Assembly (NCBI RefSeq): GCF_002514735.1
Contig: NZ_KZ300477.1
Coordinates: 63,879 to 127,878, forward strand
DNA: 64,000 nucleotides
Reading direction: 5' to 3'
Source of the DNA: Sediminicola luteus
GTDB taxonomy: Bacteria > Bacteroidota > Bacteroidia > Flavobacteriales > Flavobacteriaceae
The notes beneath the pieces are model-generated. The model was not told the origin of the DNA. It was given only the letters and a program-made list of their open reading frames with translations, and did not search any database. Both the position numbers and the translations under genes were made by a program. Below are positions 27,224 through 35,060 of the stretch, piece by piece. Numbering within the stretch: position 1 is the first letter of the stretch; every line of letters starts with the position of its first letter.

Positions 27224-29854
27224 TTAAAACTTCATTTGTAACCCTACACTGTAGTTCATACCGATAAAGCCTTGTTGCTGTACTTCAGACGAATACGGAA
27301 ACCTGCTTCCGGCCTGTGCCGTGTTCGTGGCCGGATCGGTCAGATCGGGGTATACATCGAAAATATTGTTCAATATTCCGGTTACACTGATCTTATCGGT
27401 CAGTTGGTACGATAGATTGGCATCGGTCACGATTTTCGGGCTCAGATCTTGGTCGATACCACCACTTTCGGGCGCGGTAACGGTAACCTCACCAAAACGG
27501 GTATTGTTCAGCCCAAAATTCCATTTGTCTAAACGGTAAGTGAGTCCGAGAATGTACTTCGACTTAGGCCGTGAGTTGATAATAAGCCCTTGTTCTTGCC
27601 TATCGAAAATATTGTACCCATTATCGGCCAATACCTGAGGGGTGGTAATCGCATCGATTTCGGTTTCATTTAGATTGGCGGCCAAACTAGCCCCAAAGGT
27701 CCCGTTGCCCAAAGGCACATTATTGTAGTTCAGTACAATATCGGCCCCGGTGGTCTTAGTATCGCCGGCATTGATAAAAAACTGTACGGCCACCACATTA
27801 TTGGCCTCCAAAATCTCCTCAACCGGATTGGTGGTGGTATCATCGCCATCGGATCCGATCTGTGAAGAAAACAGCACCCGATCATCTACTTTGATCTGAT
27901 AAAAATCTATGGAGGCCGAGAAATTCTGGTTGAATTTATAGGTGATACCGGCGCTAATATTCTTGGAAGTTTCTGCAAACAAACTAGGCACCCCAAGCGC
28001 CTGTACGGCCGGGTTGTCATTGGCCAAAGTACCCTGTAGTAGTGGTTCGGAAGAACCGGCCACGATAATGTATTGGCTATTGGTCAAGTACCGCTGGTGT
28101 AAGGTCGGCGCCCTAAATCCTGTACTATACGAGGCACGTACGGCCCCGTTCGGACCCAATTTATAACGGCCATTGACCTTCCAAGAGAAATTATCACCAA
28201 AATCGGAATAGTCTTCATAGCGACCGGCCGCACCTAAAAGTAGTTCGTCACTAATATCGTAATCTACGGCCCCGTAAAAGGCGAAACTGTTTCGATCTTC
28301 GGTAACCGCCTCTTCGGGTTTTATCCCTGCAAAAGAATCGGACCCTGCCTTATAGTAGGATCGTGGATCACCTTCGTAGCCCTGAAACAACTCCCGCTTC
28401 AGTTCCGAACCAAAAGATAAGATGAGTTGTTCGTTCAAGGGTTTTACAAAATCGAGGTTTCCCATCAGGTTACTCAAACTATAGCCCCCCGGATAGAAGG
28501 TTCTAGGTGAAGTACCGTGATCGGCCAAATAATCGCGGTTTACCGAATTGTTAACGGTATAATCGACACGGTTTGATCCATAGGTAATACTGGCATCCAC
28601 ATCAAAATCAGACCCTAGCAAGAATTTGATTCCGGCCGAATTAAAATGATCCTTAATCTTGGTCTCAAAGGTTGGCTGATACCCTAAAAAATCTTCCGGT
28701 CGGGTCAAAAACCCCGAATCGGCCACATCGCGTCGCCAATATGGTGCCCGGTAATAGGCAAAACTACGACCGGTTCTATAGGTATAACCATTCATACTAT
28801 AGAATTCGGCATTTTCCCCTATAGGATGGGTTATGTTTACGAAAACATCCCCTTTATCCATATCGGGTTGGCCCACATGCATACCCAGGTCCGGGTTGTC
28901 TTGGGCCCATTGGATTTCATTGGGTCGGGCATCATCGGGCAGATCGGCCGTACCGGGTGTACCGGCCCTATTGGTCAGTTCTTGGTGGTAGTACCCCAAG
29001 GTCAGGTTGATAAAACCGCCTTCCCCAAAACCAAAGGTCGAGTTATAATCGGCCGCGAAGGTAAATCCATCACCCTCGGCGGTGAGTCCGGTTTGGGTGG
29101 TAATTTCGGAAAATGCCGCATCTTTTTTCAAGATCATATTGATCACACCCGCAATGGCATCGGAACCATATTGGGCCGAGGCACCATCGCGCAGTACTTC
29201 AATCCGTTCGATGGCGGCTGTGGGAATACTCTTTAAATCGGTTCCCACCTCGCCTTTACCGGGGGTGCGGTTCAAATATACTTGGGCACTTTGATTTTTC
29301 CGTTTTCCATTGATCAAAACCAAGGTCCTACTAGGCCCTAGACCGCGAAGATCGGCCGGATCGTAATGGGCCGTCGCATCTGAAATGGCCTGGTTTTGCG
29401 AGTTAAAGGAAGGTACTTTAAAGGTAAGCATCCGATCTACGGTAGGTTTTCCACTTCCCCTAAGCTCGGCCACACCTATATTGTCTATGGGTACGGGCGA
29501 ATCGAGAATGGTCCGTGGTTTGGCCCTGTTTCCGGTAATTACCACTTCGTCTAGCGCCACACCGGTATTCAAGCTGACTTGAATGGGGTCGGCAGTAGTC
29601 ACCTCCCTGGTTTTGGGGGCATACCCCAAGGAAGAAATCTCCAAGGTTACCGGTAAGTTATCCACCTCTAGGGTAAAGTTACCATCGAAATCGGTCAGGG
29701 TACCATTGGTGGTTCCTTTTTGAACGATGTTTGCCCCGGCCAAGGGTTGCCCTGAATCGTCGGTTACGGTTCCGCTTATACTTGTTTGGGACATTACCGT
29801 TAAAGGCAAAGCCAAGAAGCATAAGAGGCCTAATCGGTACAATAATTGTAACAT
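27224..29854 (-). CDS. TonB-dependent receptor, substrate unknown
   Basis: Outer-membrane transporter, 876 aa. Signal peptide MLQLLYRLGLLCFLALPLTV ending near MSQ; carboxypeptidase-regulatory-like domain about 24-108 (ISGTVTDDSGQPLAGANIVQ, DGNFTLEVDNLP); plug about 115-245 with ADLRGLGPSRTLVLINGKRK and IERIEVLRDGASAQYGSDAI, the strongly conserved plug end; barrel closing with GMNYSVGLQMKF. The FRAPTLHQRYL block is common in receptors for small organic or metal-chelate ligands, but no riboswitch, SusD partner or enzyme gene sits next to it. The upstream region (29855-30160) holds an operator-like motif shared with the M16 operon. Confidence 0.93.
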   Translation of the reverse strand: MLQLLYRLGLLCFLALPLTVMSQTSISGTVTDDSGQPLAGANIVQKGTTNGTLTDFDGNFTLEVDNLPVTLEISSLGYAPKTREVTTADPIQVSLNTGVALDEVVITGNRAKPRTILDSPVPIDNIGVAELRGSGKPTVDRMLTFKVPSFNSQNQAISDATAHYDPADLRGLGPSRTLVLINGKRKNQSAQVYLNRTPGKGEVGTDLKSIPTAAIERIEVLRDGASAQYGSDAIAGVINMILKKDAAFSEITTQTGLTAEGDGFTFAADYNSTFGFGEGGFINLTLGYYHQELTNRAGTPGTADLPDDARPNEIQWAQDNPDLGMHVGQPDMDKGDVFVNITHPIGENAEFYSMNGYTYRTGRSFAYYRAPYWRRDVADSGFLTRPEDFLGYQPTFETKIKDHFNSAGIKFLLGSDFDVDASITYGSNRVDYTVNNSVNRDYLADHGTSPRTFYPGGYSLSNLMGNLDFVKPLNEQLILSFGSELKRELFQGYEGDPRSYYKAGSDSFAGIKPEEAVTEDRNSFAFYGAVDYDISDELLLGAAGRYEDYSDFGDNFSWKVNGRYKLGPNGAVRASYSTGFRAPTLHQRYLTNSQYIIVAGSSEPLLQGTLANDNPAVQALGVPSLFAETSKNISAGITYKFNQNFSASIDFYQIKVDDRVLFSSQIGSDGDDTTTNPVEEILEANNVVAVQFFINAGDTKTTGADIVLNYNNVPLGNGTFGASLAANLNETEIDAITTPQVLADNGYNIFDRQEQGLIINSRPKSKYILGLTYRLDKWNFGLNNTRFGEVTVTAPESGGIDQDLSPKIVTDANLSYQLTDKISVTGILNNIFDVYPDLTDPATNTAQAGSRFPYSSEVQQQGFIGMNYSVGLQMKF

Positions 29855-29964
29855 ATCTATGAGCGTATTGATTACATGGATTAAAGAATATTCGCAATCA
29901 ATAGCAGCAGGACGCTATACTAAATGTAGGAATTTATTGCGTAATTAAAAATTTAAGTAGGATT

Positions 29965-30007
29965 TTTTTATGGTTTTCATAACAGACCACCCCTATTGTT
30001 ACGCTTT
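29965..30007 (-). promoter_or_regulatory. Putative operator shared with the M16 operon
   Basis: Minus strand: AAAGCGTAA (30007-29999), 3 nt, TAGGGGTGGTC (29995-29985), 11 nt, CCATAAAAA (29973-29965). The two outer blocks and the 11-mer are identical to those at 2800-2752; the last gap is 17 nt there. The site ends 110 nt before the TonB receptor start. The rest of 29855-30160 is AT-rich with no gene, and no clear -7 box was seen. Confidence 0.4.
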
Positions 30008-30160
30008 TTTAAAACGAACCGATAATTGCCTTAAGAGGCTAAAAAATAATCGCTCCCACCTTCACCTTTGCGCATAAAAATATACACAAGTTACCACCAA
30101 CGCCCACAACGAAATCTAGTTAGCTTTGAAGCCGGAATCTCCCTAAAGCCTGAAGTTTGA

Positions 30161-30598
30161 TCAATTGAATACCGAAATCACATTACCGCTTACCTGGGTC
30201 CGGTAATTGAGAAGGTCATACACCTTTATACCATCGGGCCGATTGATCATGAGTCCGTTCGCCAAGGTATATTCGTAGTCTTCACAAGAACAGATTACGG
30301 TAGATCCGTTCAATTTCATGGTAGAACAATCATTTGGGGCATGGTTGGGGCAAGAAGCCTCAAAGGCGATATAATTATCAAACCCCAGATTCATGACAAA
30401 AAACCCACGGATACCCCCATTATGCTCGGGAAAATACAAGGCGTTTCCGGTGTTGGTAAGGGGACTATACAACGGAAGGTTGGTATTGATATCGAAGCGA
30501 AAACCCAACTCCTGCAAATAAGGGTTTCGTTGGGTGTCCTCACTATCACATCCTATGATGAATAGGGCGATGAAAAGTATACGGAAAAGCTTTGTCAT
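30161..30598 (-). CDS. Lipoprotein with degenerate Rieske-like domain
   Basis: 145-aa lipoprotein, signal MTKLFRILFIALFIIGC with Cys17 as the lipid site. The mature part has the size and strand pattern of a small Rieske domain. AFEASCPNHAPNDCSTMKLN holds the first C-x-H pair (CPNH), but the second cluster reads VICSCEDYEYTLANG, with Cys-x-Cys-Glu-Asp where a working Rieske has C-x-x-H. One histidine ligand is therefore missing, so a standard 2Fe-2S cluster is unlikely unless Cys or Asp substitutes. Divergent from greA. Function unknown; the Rieske-fold call is by pattern only. Confidence 0.65.
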   Translation of the reverse strand: MTKLFRILFIALFIIGCDSEDTQRNPYLQELGFRFDINTNLPLYSPLTNTGNALYFPEHNGGIRGFFVMNLGFDNYIAFEASCPNHAPNDCSTMKLNGSTVICSCEDYEYTLANGLMINRPDGIKVYDLLNYRTQVSGNVISVFN

Positions 30599-30646
30599 AA
30601 GGGGTTCTTCTTACTTTGTAGAACGCAAAATTCATCAAAAAATGTG

Positions 30647-30654
30647 TATATTTG
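30647..30654 (+). promoter_or_regulatory. -7 box of the greA promoter
   Basis: TATATTTG, an exact TAnnTTTG match. No TTTG at 19-21 nt upstream; the nearest (30615-30618) is 28 nt away. The expected start site is around 30660. Confidence 0.6.
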
Positions 30655-30659
30655 CGTTA

Positions 30660-30686
30660 AATCCTCTATAAAAAGGGGATTTTTTG
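30660..30686 (+). terminator. Terminator-like hairpin in the greA leader
   Basis: AATCCTC (30660-30666) pairs with GGGGATT (30675-30681) around an 8-nt loop and is followed by TTTTG. It lies at the very 5' end of the predicted greA transcript. The upstream gene points the other way, so this cannot be a terminator for an upstream plus-strand gene. It may attenuate greA or protect the mRNA 5' end. Confidence 0.55.
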
Positions 30687-30704
30687 TATTTAAAACCCTG
30701 TCAC

Positions 30705-31181
30705 ATGAGCAATGTATCTTATTACACGCCTGAAGGACTCAAAAAACTGAGGGACGAACTCAACCAGTTGAAGGATATTGAGCGCCCCAAAGCCTCCCAG
30801 GCCATTGCTGAAGCTCGAGACAAAGGCGATCTTTCTGAAAATGCCGAATATGATGCCGCCAAAGAAGCCCAAGGACTGTTGGAACTCCGCATTTCTAAAC
30901 TAGAGGAAACTTTGGCCAATGCCCGATTGATCGATGAATCGCAGTTGGATACCTCCAAAGCTTTGGTACTATCTACCGTGAAAATCAAGAACCAGACCAA
31001 TGGTATGGAAATGAAATATACCTTGGTGGCCGAAAGTGAGGCCGATCTTAAATCCGGAAAAATCTCCGTCAACTCCCCTATCGGGAAAGGTTTACTCGGT
31101 AAAGAGGTAGGCGATGTGGCCGAAATACAAGTACCCAACGGGATAATGAAATTCGATATTCTCGAAATTACCCGCGAATAG
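30705..31181 (+). CDS. greA: Transcription elongation factor GreA
   Basis: Stimulates the RNA-cleavage activity of stalled RNA polymerase so that transcription can resume. 158 aa from MSNVSYYTPEG, exactly the usual length; an in-frame ATG seven codons earlier lies right behind the hairpin and is less likely. The N-terminal coiled coil has KGDLSENAEYDAAKEAQ, whose tip acidic residues (D and E) coordinate the catalytic Mg2+ in the polymerase channel. The FKBP-like C-terminal domain ends SPIGKGLLGKEVGDVAEIQVPNG. The leader holds a terminator-like hairpin. A proper terminator follows. Confidence 0.97.
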   Translation: MSNVSYYTPEGLKKLRDELNQLKDIERPKASQAIAEARDKGDLSENAEYDAAKEAQGLLELRISKLEETLANARLIDESQLDTSKALVLSTVKIKNQTNGMEMKYTLVAESEADLKSGKISVNSPIGKGLLGKEVGDVAEIQVPNGIMKFDILEITRE

Positions 31182-31204
31182 GAACCTTTTGAACCCCTGA
31201 TATA

Positions 31205-31235
31205 AGCCCGGTCATGACTGGGCTTTTTGTTTTTT
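31205..31235 (+). terminator. Terminator of greA
   Basis: AGCCCGGTC and GACTGGGCT pair (one G-T wobble) around a tiny loop, followed by TTTTTGTTTTTT. Confidence 0.85.
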
Positions 31236-31239
31236 AGGA

Positions 31240-31287
31240 TATATAATTAGATATTTGTCTAATTATATAATTATCCCCTTACCTTTG
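31240..31287 (+). promoter_or_regulatory. Promoter with perfect 12-bp inverted-repeat operator for the SdpR-type repressor
   Basis: TATATAATTAGA (31240-31251), 6 nt, TCTAATTATATA (31258-31269) is a perfect inverted repeat. It covers the likely -33 box TTTG (31254-31257); the -7 box TACCTTTG is at 31280-31287, 22 nt later. A repressor bound here would block the promoter, as expected for autoregulation by the ArsR-family protein. Confidence 0.7.
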
Positions 31288-31311
31288 TTGGGGAAACAAA
31301 ACAGGAAGCGT

Positions 31312-31566
31312 GTGAATCTGGTTTTCAAGGCACTGAACGATGCCACCCGTAGGGAAATACTGTTACTGCTGAAAAAAGAGGATATGACGGCCGGGGAGAT
31401 TGCCTCACACTTCAACATCTCAAAACCCAGTATTTCACATCATTTGGAACTGTTGAAACGGGCCGATTTGGTCAGTAGTACCAAAAAAGGCCAATTCGTG
31501 CATTATAGCATCAACACCTCGATTATTGAGGACCTGTTACAATGGATAATAACCTTAAAAGAATAA
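31312..31566 (+). CDS. ArsR-family autorepressor, SdpR type
   Basis: Winged-helix repressor of about 84 aa. I choose GTG 31312 (with AGGAAG just before it) as start: the family begins with a short Met-Asn-x-Val-Phe-Lys-Ala-Leu pattern, here V-N-L-V-FKALNDATRREILLLL, and the frame upstream contains the promoter -7 box at 31280-31287. The recognition helix region reads AGEIASHFNISKPSISHHLELL; the wing is STKKGQFVHYSI. No metal-binding Cys pair is present, so it is unlikely to be a metal sensor. It lies 4 nt ahead of the SdpI-like gene, the usual SdpR-SdpI pairing, in which SdpI sequesters the repressor at the membrane. Confidence 0.87.
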   Translation: MNLVFKALNDATRREILLLLKKEDMTAGEIASHFNISKPSISHHLELLKRADLVSSTKKGQFVHYSINTSIIEDLLQWIITLKE

Positions 31567-31570
31567 CACC

Positions 31571-32218
31571 ATGAAATTCAACCTTAAAAAAGAATGGCCC
31601 TACCTACTTTTGGTACTGCTGCCCTTTGCCTATTTAGCCTGGTCATGGAACGGCCTACCCGAAAAGGTCCCTACCCATTTTAACGCCCGGGGCGAGGCCG
31701 ATGCCTGGGGCCCCAAGAATAGTTTGATCGGATTAATTTGTATGACCACCGTTTTAGTGTATGCCATACTTCTTATCGTGCCCCATATAGACCCCAAGGA
31801 TAAGATCAAGAATATGGGGGCCAAATTTAACCAGCTTAAATTTATCATGGTCGCTTTTATGGCCGCCATTGGGCTCTACATCGTTTATGCCGCCCAGGCC
31901 GATGGCCCAGCGGGCAGCACCCTGATCTTTGTTCTCGTTGGTCTTTTATTGGCTGCCTTAGGCAACTATTTCCAGGCCTTGAAACCCAATTATTTTATTG
32001 GCATACGTACCCCTTGGACCCTAGAGCACCCCGAAGTATGGAAAAGCACCCATAAACTAGGCGGCTGGCTTTGGTTTGTTGGAGGCCTGCTCATGGTCGT
32101 GTTGGCCTTGGCACTTCCGGGTGACTTATTCCAGTATGTTTTGTTCGCCATTCTCGGGGTGCTCATTTTTGTTCCCCTCGTCCATTCCTATCTCCATTTT
32201 AAAAAGCTAAAAAAATGA
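31571..32218 (+). CDS. SdpI-family membrane protein (DUF1648 + SdpI)
   Basis: Integral membrane protein, 215 aa, six or so helices. The N-terminal DUF1648 domain reads WNGLPEKVPTHFNARGEADAWGPK (about 27-50); the SdpI signature NYFIGIRTPWTLEHPEVWKSTH is near 140-161. In Bacillus, SdpI gives immunity to the SdpC toxin and recruits SdpR to the membrane; most genomic SdpR/SdpI pairs lack SdpC, as here, where no toxin gene is visible. The last 4 bp overlap the start of the hydrolase gene (ATGA), making a three-gene unit. Confidence 0.92.
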   Translation: MKFNLKKEWPYLLLVLLPFAYLAWSWNGLPEKVPTHFNARGEADAWGPKNSLIGLICMTTVLVYAILLIVPHIDPKDKIKNMGAKFNQLKFIMVAFMAAIGLYIVYAAQADGPAGSTLIFVLVGLLLAALGNYFQALKPNYFIGIRTPWTLEHPEVWKSTHKLGGWLWFVGGLLMVVLALALPGDLFQYVLFAILGVLIFVPLVHSYLHFKKLKK

Positions 32219-33579
32219 ATCGCTTCCTTCCTTTGTACTTTTTACTTTTTGCTTTTCCCACCCTTATGGCCCAAAGCCCAACTTTTGAAGGCAGTTGGTC
32301 GGGGACACTACAATTACCGAGCCTAGAACTACCCTTGGTCTGGCATATTAAAACTACCCAAGGCAAACTGACTACCACCATGGATAGCCCGGCGCAAGGG
32401 GTAAATGGCATACCCATGGCCCAAACCCAGGTTAATTCCGATATCCTGGTTATTAGCAGTCCGCCCCACGGTTTGCATTTTAAGGGAACCTTGATTAGGC
32501 CAGACAGTATCAGCGGGCAATTTTCCCAAGCGGGCACCACTATCCCTTTGTCCTTGGTCAAAGCCCAACATAGCACCCCCCAGCGACCGCAAACCCCAAA
32601 ACCTCCATTTCCTTACGAAAGCAGCAATCACCTGATTCCGTCAAAAAACGGTATCCAATTAGGCGCCACTCTGACCAAACCAACGGGTAAAGGTCCTTTC
32701 CCTGCCCTAGTGCTATTAAGTGGAAGCGGACCACAAAACCGCAACGGCACCCTTATGGAGCATGAGTTCTTTTGGGTATTGGCCGACCATTTAAGTCGTA
32801 AGGGTATCGCCGTGTTGCGATTCGACGATCGGGGTGTGGGTAGCTCTACCGGAAACTATGCACAGGCCACTACCTATAATTTTGCCGAAGATGCCCAAGC
32901 TACCATGGCCTGGTTACAACAACAAGAAGATATCGACCCTCAAAAAACCGGACTGTTAGGCCATAGCGAAGGTGGCCTAGCGGCTCTGATCGCGGCCACT
33001 ACTTCAGGACCTGATTTTATTATTTTAATGGCATCACCGGGCATACGTGGCGACCGATTGATACTAAACCAACAACAGGCCCTTTTTTCCGCCCAGAACA
33101 TTCCGGAGACCCAAAGTAAACCAGCACGGGAATTAAACGAAACCTTATTCGCCCTGGCATTGGAAGCCAAAAGCATGGAAGAATTTGCCGTCAAAAGGGC
33201 CAACTATCAAAAGGAGGCCCCGATTTTTCAATTCATGACCCCGCAACAAAAGCAAGCCATAGAAGCCCAACTATCGGGGCCTTGGATATTTGACTATCTA
33301 AGACTGGATCCCAAAACCTATTTGCATCAAATAGCTTGTCCGGTCTTGGCCCTAAACGGGGATTTAGATCTTCAGGTAGATGCGACCACGAACATGGAGG
33401 CCATTGCCCAGGGGTTGAAACAAGGGAAGCAACCCCCATTGGAAAAAAGGATCTACCCAGGCTTAAACCATTTATTTCAAACCGCAACCACCGGACTCCC
33501 CACCGAATATGGCGAAATCACGGAAACCATAGCCCCAAAAGTACTAGCGGATATTGTGGGTTGGATTAACGAAATTTAG
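32215..33579 (+). CDS. Secreted alpha/beta hydrolase
   Basis: Exported esterase- or peptidase-like hydrolase, 454 aa. Signal peptide MNRFLPLYFLLFAFPTLMAQ; an N-terminal beta domain about 22-115 (FEGSWSGTLQLPSLELPLVW); then the alpha/beta fold: FPALVLLSGSGPQNRNG (oxyanion region, about 162-178), VLRFDDRGVGSSTG near 202, the nucleophile elbow GLLGHSEGG (about 247-255, Ser in GHSEGG), ALNGDLDLQVDATTN (acid) and YPGLNHLFQ (His). All three catalytic residues appear present. It is translationally coupled to the SdpI-like gene. Substrate unknown. Confidence 0.9.
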   Translation: MNRFLPLYFLLFAFPTLMAQSPTFEGSWSGTLQLPSLELPLVWHIKTTQGKLTTTMDSPAQGVNGIPMAQTQVNSDILVISSPPHGLHFKGTLIRPDSISGQFSQAGTTIPLSLVKAQHSTPQRPQTPKPPFPYESSNHLIPSKNGIQLGATLTKPTGKGPFPALVLLSGSGPQNRNGTLMEHEFFWVLADHLSRKGIAVLRFDDRGVGSSTGNYAQATTYNFAEDAQATMAWLQQQEDIDPQKTGLLGHSEGGLAALIAATTSGPDFIILMASPGIRGDRLILNQQQALFSAQNIPETQSKPARELNETLFALALEAKSMEEFAVKRANYQKEAPIFQFMTPQQKQAIEAQLSGPWIFDYLRLDPKTYLHQIACPVLALNGDLDLQVDATTNMEAIAQGLKQGKQPPLEKRIYPGLNHLFQTATTGLPTEYGEITETIAPKVLADIVGWINEI

Positions 33580-33603
33580 TATTAAGGAAAAGCTTATAAA
33601 CAA

Positions 33604-33629
33604 AAACGCCCGGTCGATACCGGGCGTTT
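33604..33629. terminator. Bidirectional terminator between the hydrolase and Lys-rich genes
   Basis: AAACGCCCGGT (33604-33614) and ACCGGGCGTTT (33619-33629) form a perfect 11-bp stem. On the minus strand it is followed by a T-rich stretch; on the plus strand the T-run is short. Confidence 0.85.
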
Positions 33630-33640
33630 CCTAATGTGAA

Positions 33641-33883
33641 TTAACTCGCTTTTTTGAGTTTCTTGCCTTTTTTGACCTTTTTTACAACAACCAACTTGGC
33701 CTTTTTGCTGTCCTTTTTCTTCCCCTTTTTGGCCTTTTTCTGCTTGGCCAATTTCTTTTTCAAGGCTTTCTTCGCTTTTTTCTTTTCCGCCGCCTTTTTC
33801 TTCGCTTTTTTTAGGGCTTTCTTTTTAGCGATTTTCTTTTTTAACTCTTTTTCTTCTTTGGCTTTTTTGTCTTTTTTAGACAT
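33641..33883 (-). CDS. Small lysine-rich protein, histone H1-like composition
   Basis: 80 aa, MSKKDKKAKEEKELKKKIAK at the start, with about half of all residues Lys, most of the rest Ala, Leu and Glu. It has no globular domain, signal peptide or Cys. Reading frame and codon use look real rather than accidental: a Met start, a -7-like TATCTTTG at 33920-33913 (minus strand) about 30 nt upstream, and a strong terminator 12 nt after the stop. The composition resembles Lys/Ala-rich tails of bacterial H1-like nucleoid proteins, so nucleic-acid binding or condensation is plausible. No family match is recognised. Confidence 0.7.
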   Translation of the reverse strand: MSKKDKKAKEEKELKKKIAKKKALKKAKKKAAEKKKAKKALKKKLAKQKKAKKGKKKDSKKAKLVVVKKVKKGKKLKKAS

Positions 33884-34055
33884 GGATTTGATGTTAGGTT
33901 CGTGAATAATTCCAAAGATAACTAGAAGTTTACGAATTGTTTCTTTAATGTTAATTTATTGTAAATTTAACATTTGGGTTTATCCCTTAACACATCAGGT
34001 AATCTATCGAGGTTCGAAGCCCTTTTGTATCTTTACCATCAAAACCTGCGACCCT

Positions 34056-34445
34056 ATGGCCAGTATTTTCAGTAAAATCATTTCCGGGGAAATACCCTGT
34101 TACAAGATTGCCGAAAACGAAGATTTTTTGGCGTTTTTAGATATCAACCCAAATGCCCCGGGGCATACCCTCTGTATCCCGAAACAGGAGGTAGACCGTA
34201 TTTTGGATCTAGACGATGAGACCTATCTAGATCTTATGGCTTTTTCGAAAAAAGTCGGTACGGCCATACAGCAAAGTATGGACTGTAAGCGGGTGGGTAT
34301 GACGGTAATCGGGCTAGAGGTGCCCCATGTTCATGTACACCTTATACCCCTAAACGAAATGGCCGATGCCACTTTTGGTAAAAAGGTACAGCTAAAACCC
34401 GCCGAGTTTGAGGCCATCGTGACCAAAATCCAAGAGGCTTTGTAA
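34056..34445 (+). CDS. HIT-family nucleotide hydrolase
   Basis: Histidine-triad hydrolase of nucleoside phosphoramidates or dinucleotides, 129 aa from MASIFSKIISGEIPCYKIAE; an upstream in-frame ATG would add a 36-residue stretch foreign to the family. The triad is in VPHVHVHLIPLNE (HxHxHxx, about residues 97-101), and the IPKQEVDRILDLDD block is also typical. In many Flavobacteriia, as I recall it, this gene directly follows greA; here the SdpR-SdpI-hydrolase unit and the Lys-rich gene lie between. Confidence 0.94.
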   Translation: MASIFSKIISGEIPCYKIAENEDFLAFLDINPNAPGHTLCIPKQEVDRILDLDDETYLDLMAFSKKVGTAIQQSMDCKRVGMTVIGLEVPHVHVHLIPLNEMADATFGKKVQLKPAEFEAIVTKIQEAL

Positions 34446-34463
34446 CTTACCAGAGCCCCCTAT

Positions 34464-35030
34464 TCAAGTACCTAAGTTGGCCAACACTTGATCAGCCTGT
34501 TCTATATGTCTATGGTTGTGATAGGCCTGTACCCGTAAGGCATCGCCCAAACGCAGTTTTACCAAAGGCATCATGGTCTTGATCTTTTTGGGCTGTAGAT
34601 TATGATCGTGGGCCAATGCCAAAAGGTCTAAAAAATCGTTTTGATGCTGGATAAAGACCTCTATTACGCTAACATCCAAATCTTGGCCAATAGGGGCGGT
34701 CTTTTTAAAAGTCTTCATCTTTTTCTTGTCCGCTCCGGGCGAAACGGCCTTAACCATATAGTTCCCTAACCAACCCGAGGTAAACGTTCCGTTACCCCCC
34801 GAAGCATTCCTTAACTGTTTGTCTAATTGCGGATGGTAAAACCCACAATACTGGTTCAAATGGGCTACGCATTCCAACACGTTCCATTGGCCTTCGGTAG
34901 GTCGGGTGGTTAATCGTTCTTCGGAAAGAGAGGCATAATACTTCGCCCGCTCCAAGGCGAATCTGGTACGTTTTTCTAAATCTTGAAGTAACTGTAATTG
35001 GTCCATCGCTTCGTTTTCTACAAAGTTCAA
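34464..35030 (-). CDS. DinB-family (DinB_2) protein
   Basis: Four-helix-bundle protein of the DinB/YfiT-like superfamily, 188 aa, possibly a metal-dependent thiol transferase. The metal-type histidines are in WNVLECVAHLNQYCGFY (about residue 58) and RVQAYHNHRHIEQADQVL (about 170-175). The start could also be the Met at residue 9 (MDQLQLLQDLE). It lies 30 nt after the Crp-type regulator gene and in the same direction, so it is the last gene of the kinase operon. Substrate unknown. Confidence 0.85.
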   Translation of the reverse strand: MNFVENEAMDQLQLLQDLEKRTRFALERAKYYASLSEERLTTRPTEGQWNVLECVAHLNQYCGFYHPQLDKQLRNASGGNGTFTSGWLGNYMVKAVSPGADKKKMKTFKKTAPIGQDLDVSVIEVFIQHQNDFLDLLALAHDHNLQPKKIKTMMPLVKLRLGDALRVQAYHNHRHIEQADQVLANLGT

Positions 35031-35060
35031 CGTTTACTTACGCTCTGGCCTTGACCAAAA

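Noticed and set aside
31255-31311. TTG 31255 as start of the ArsR-type gene
   Set aside because: The added 19 residues are not family-like, and the segment contains the promoter -7 box and half of the operator.
34000-34030. tRNA-like GAGGTTCGAAGC stretch upstream of HIT
   Set aside because: Only a T-loop-like word; no acceptor, D or anticodon stems around it. No tRNA was found elsewhere in the window.
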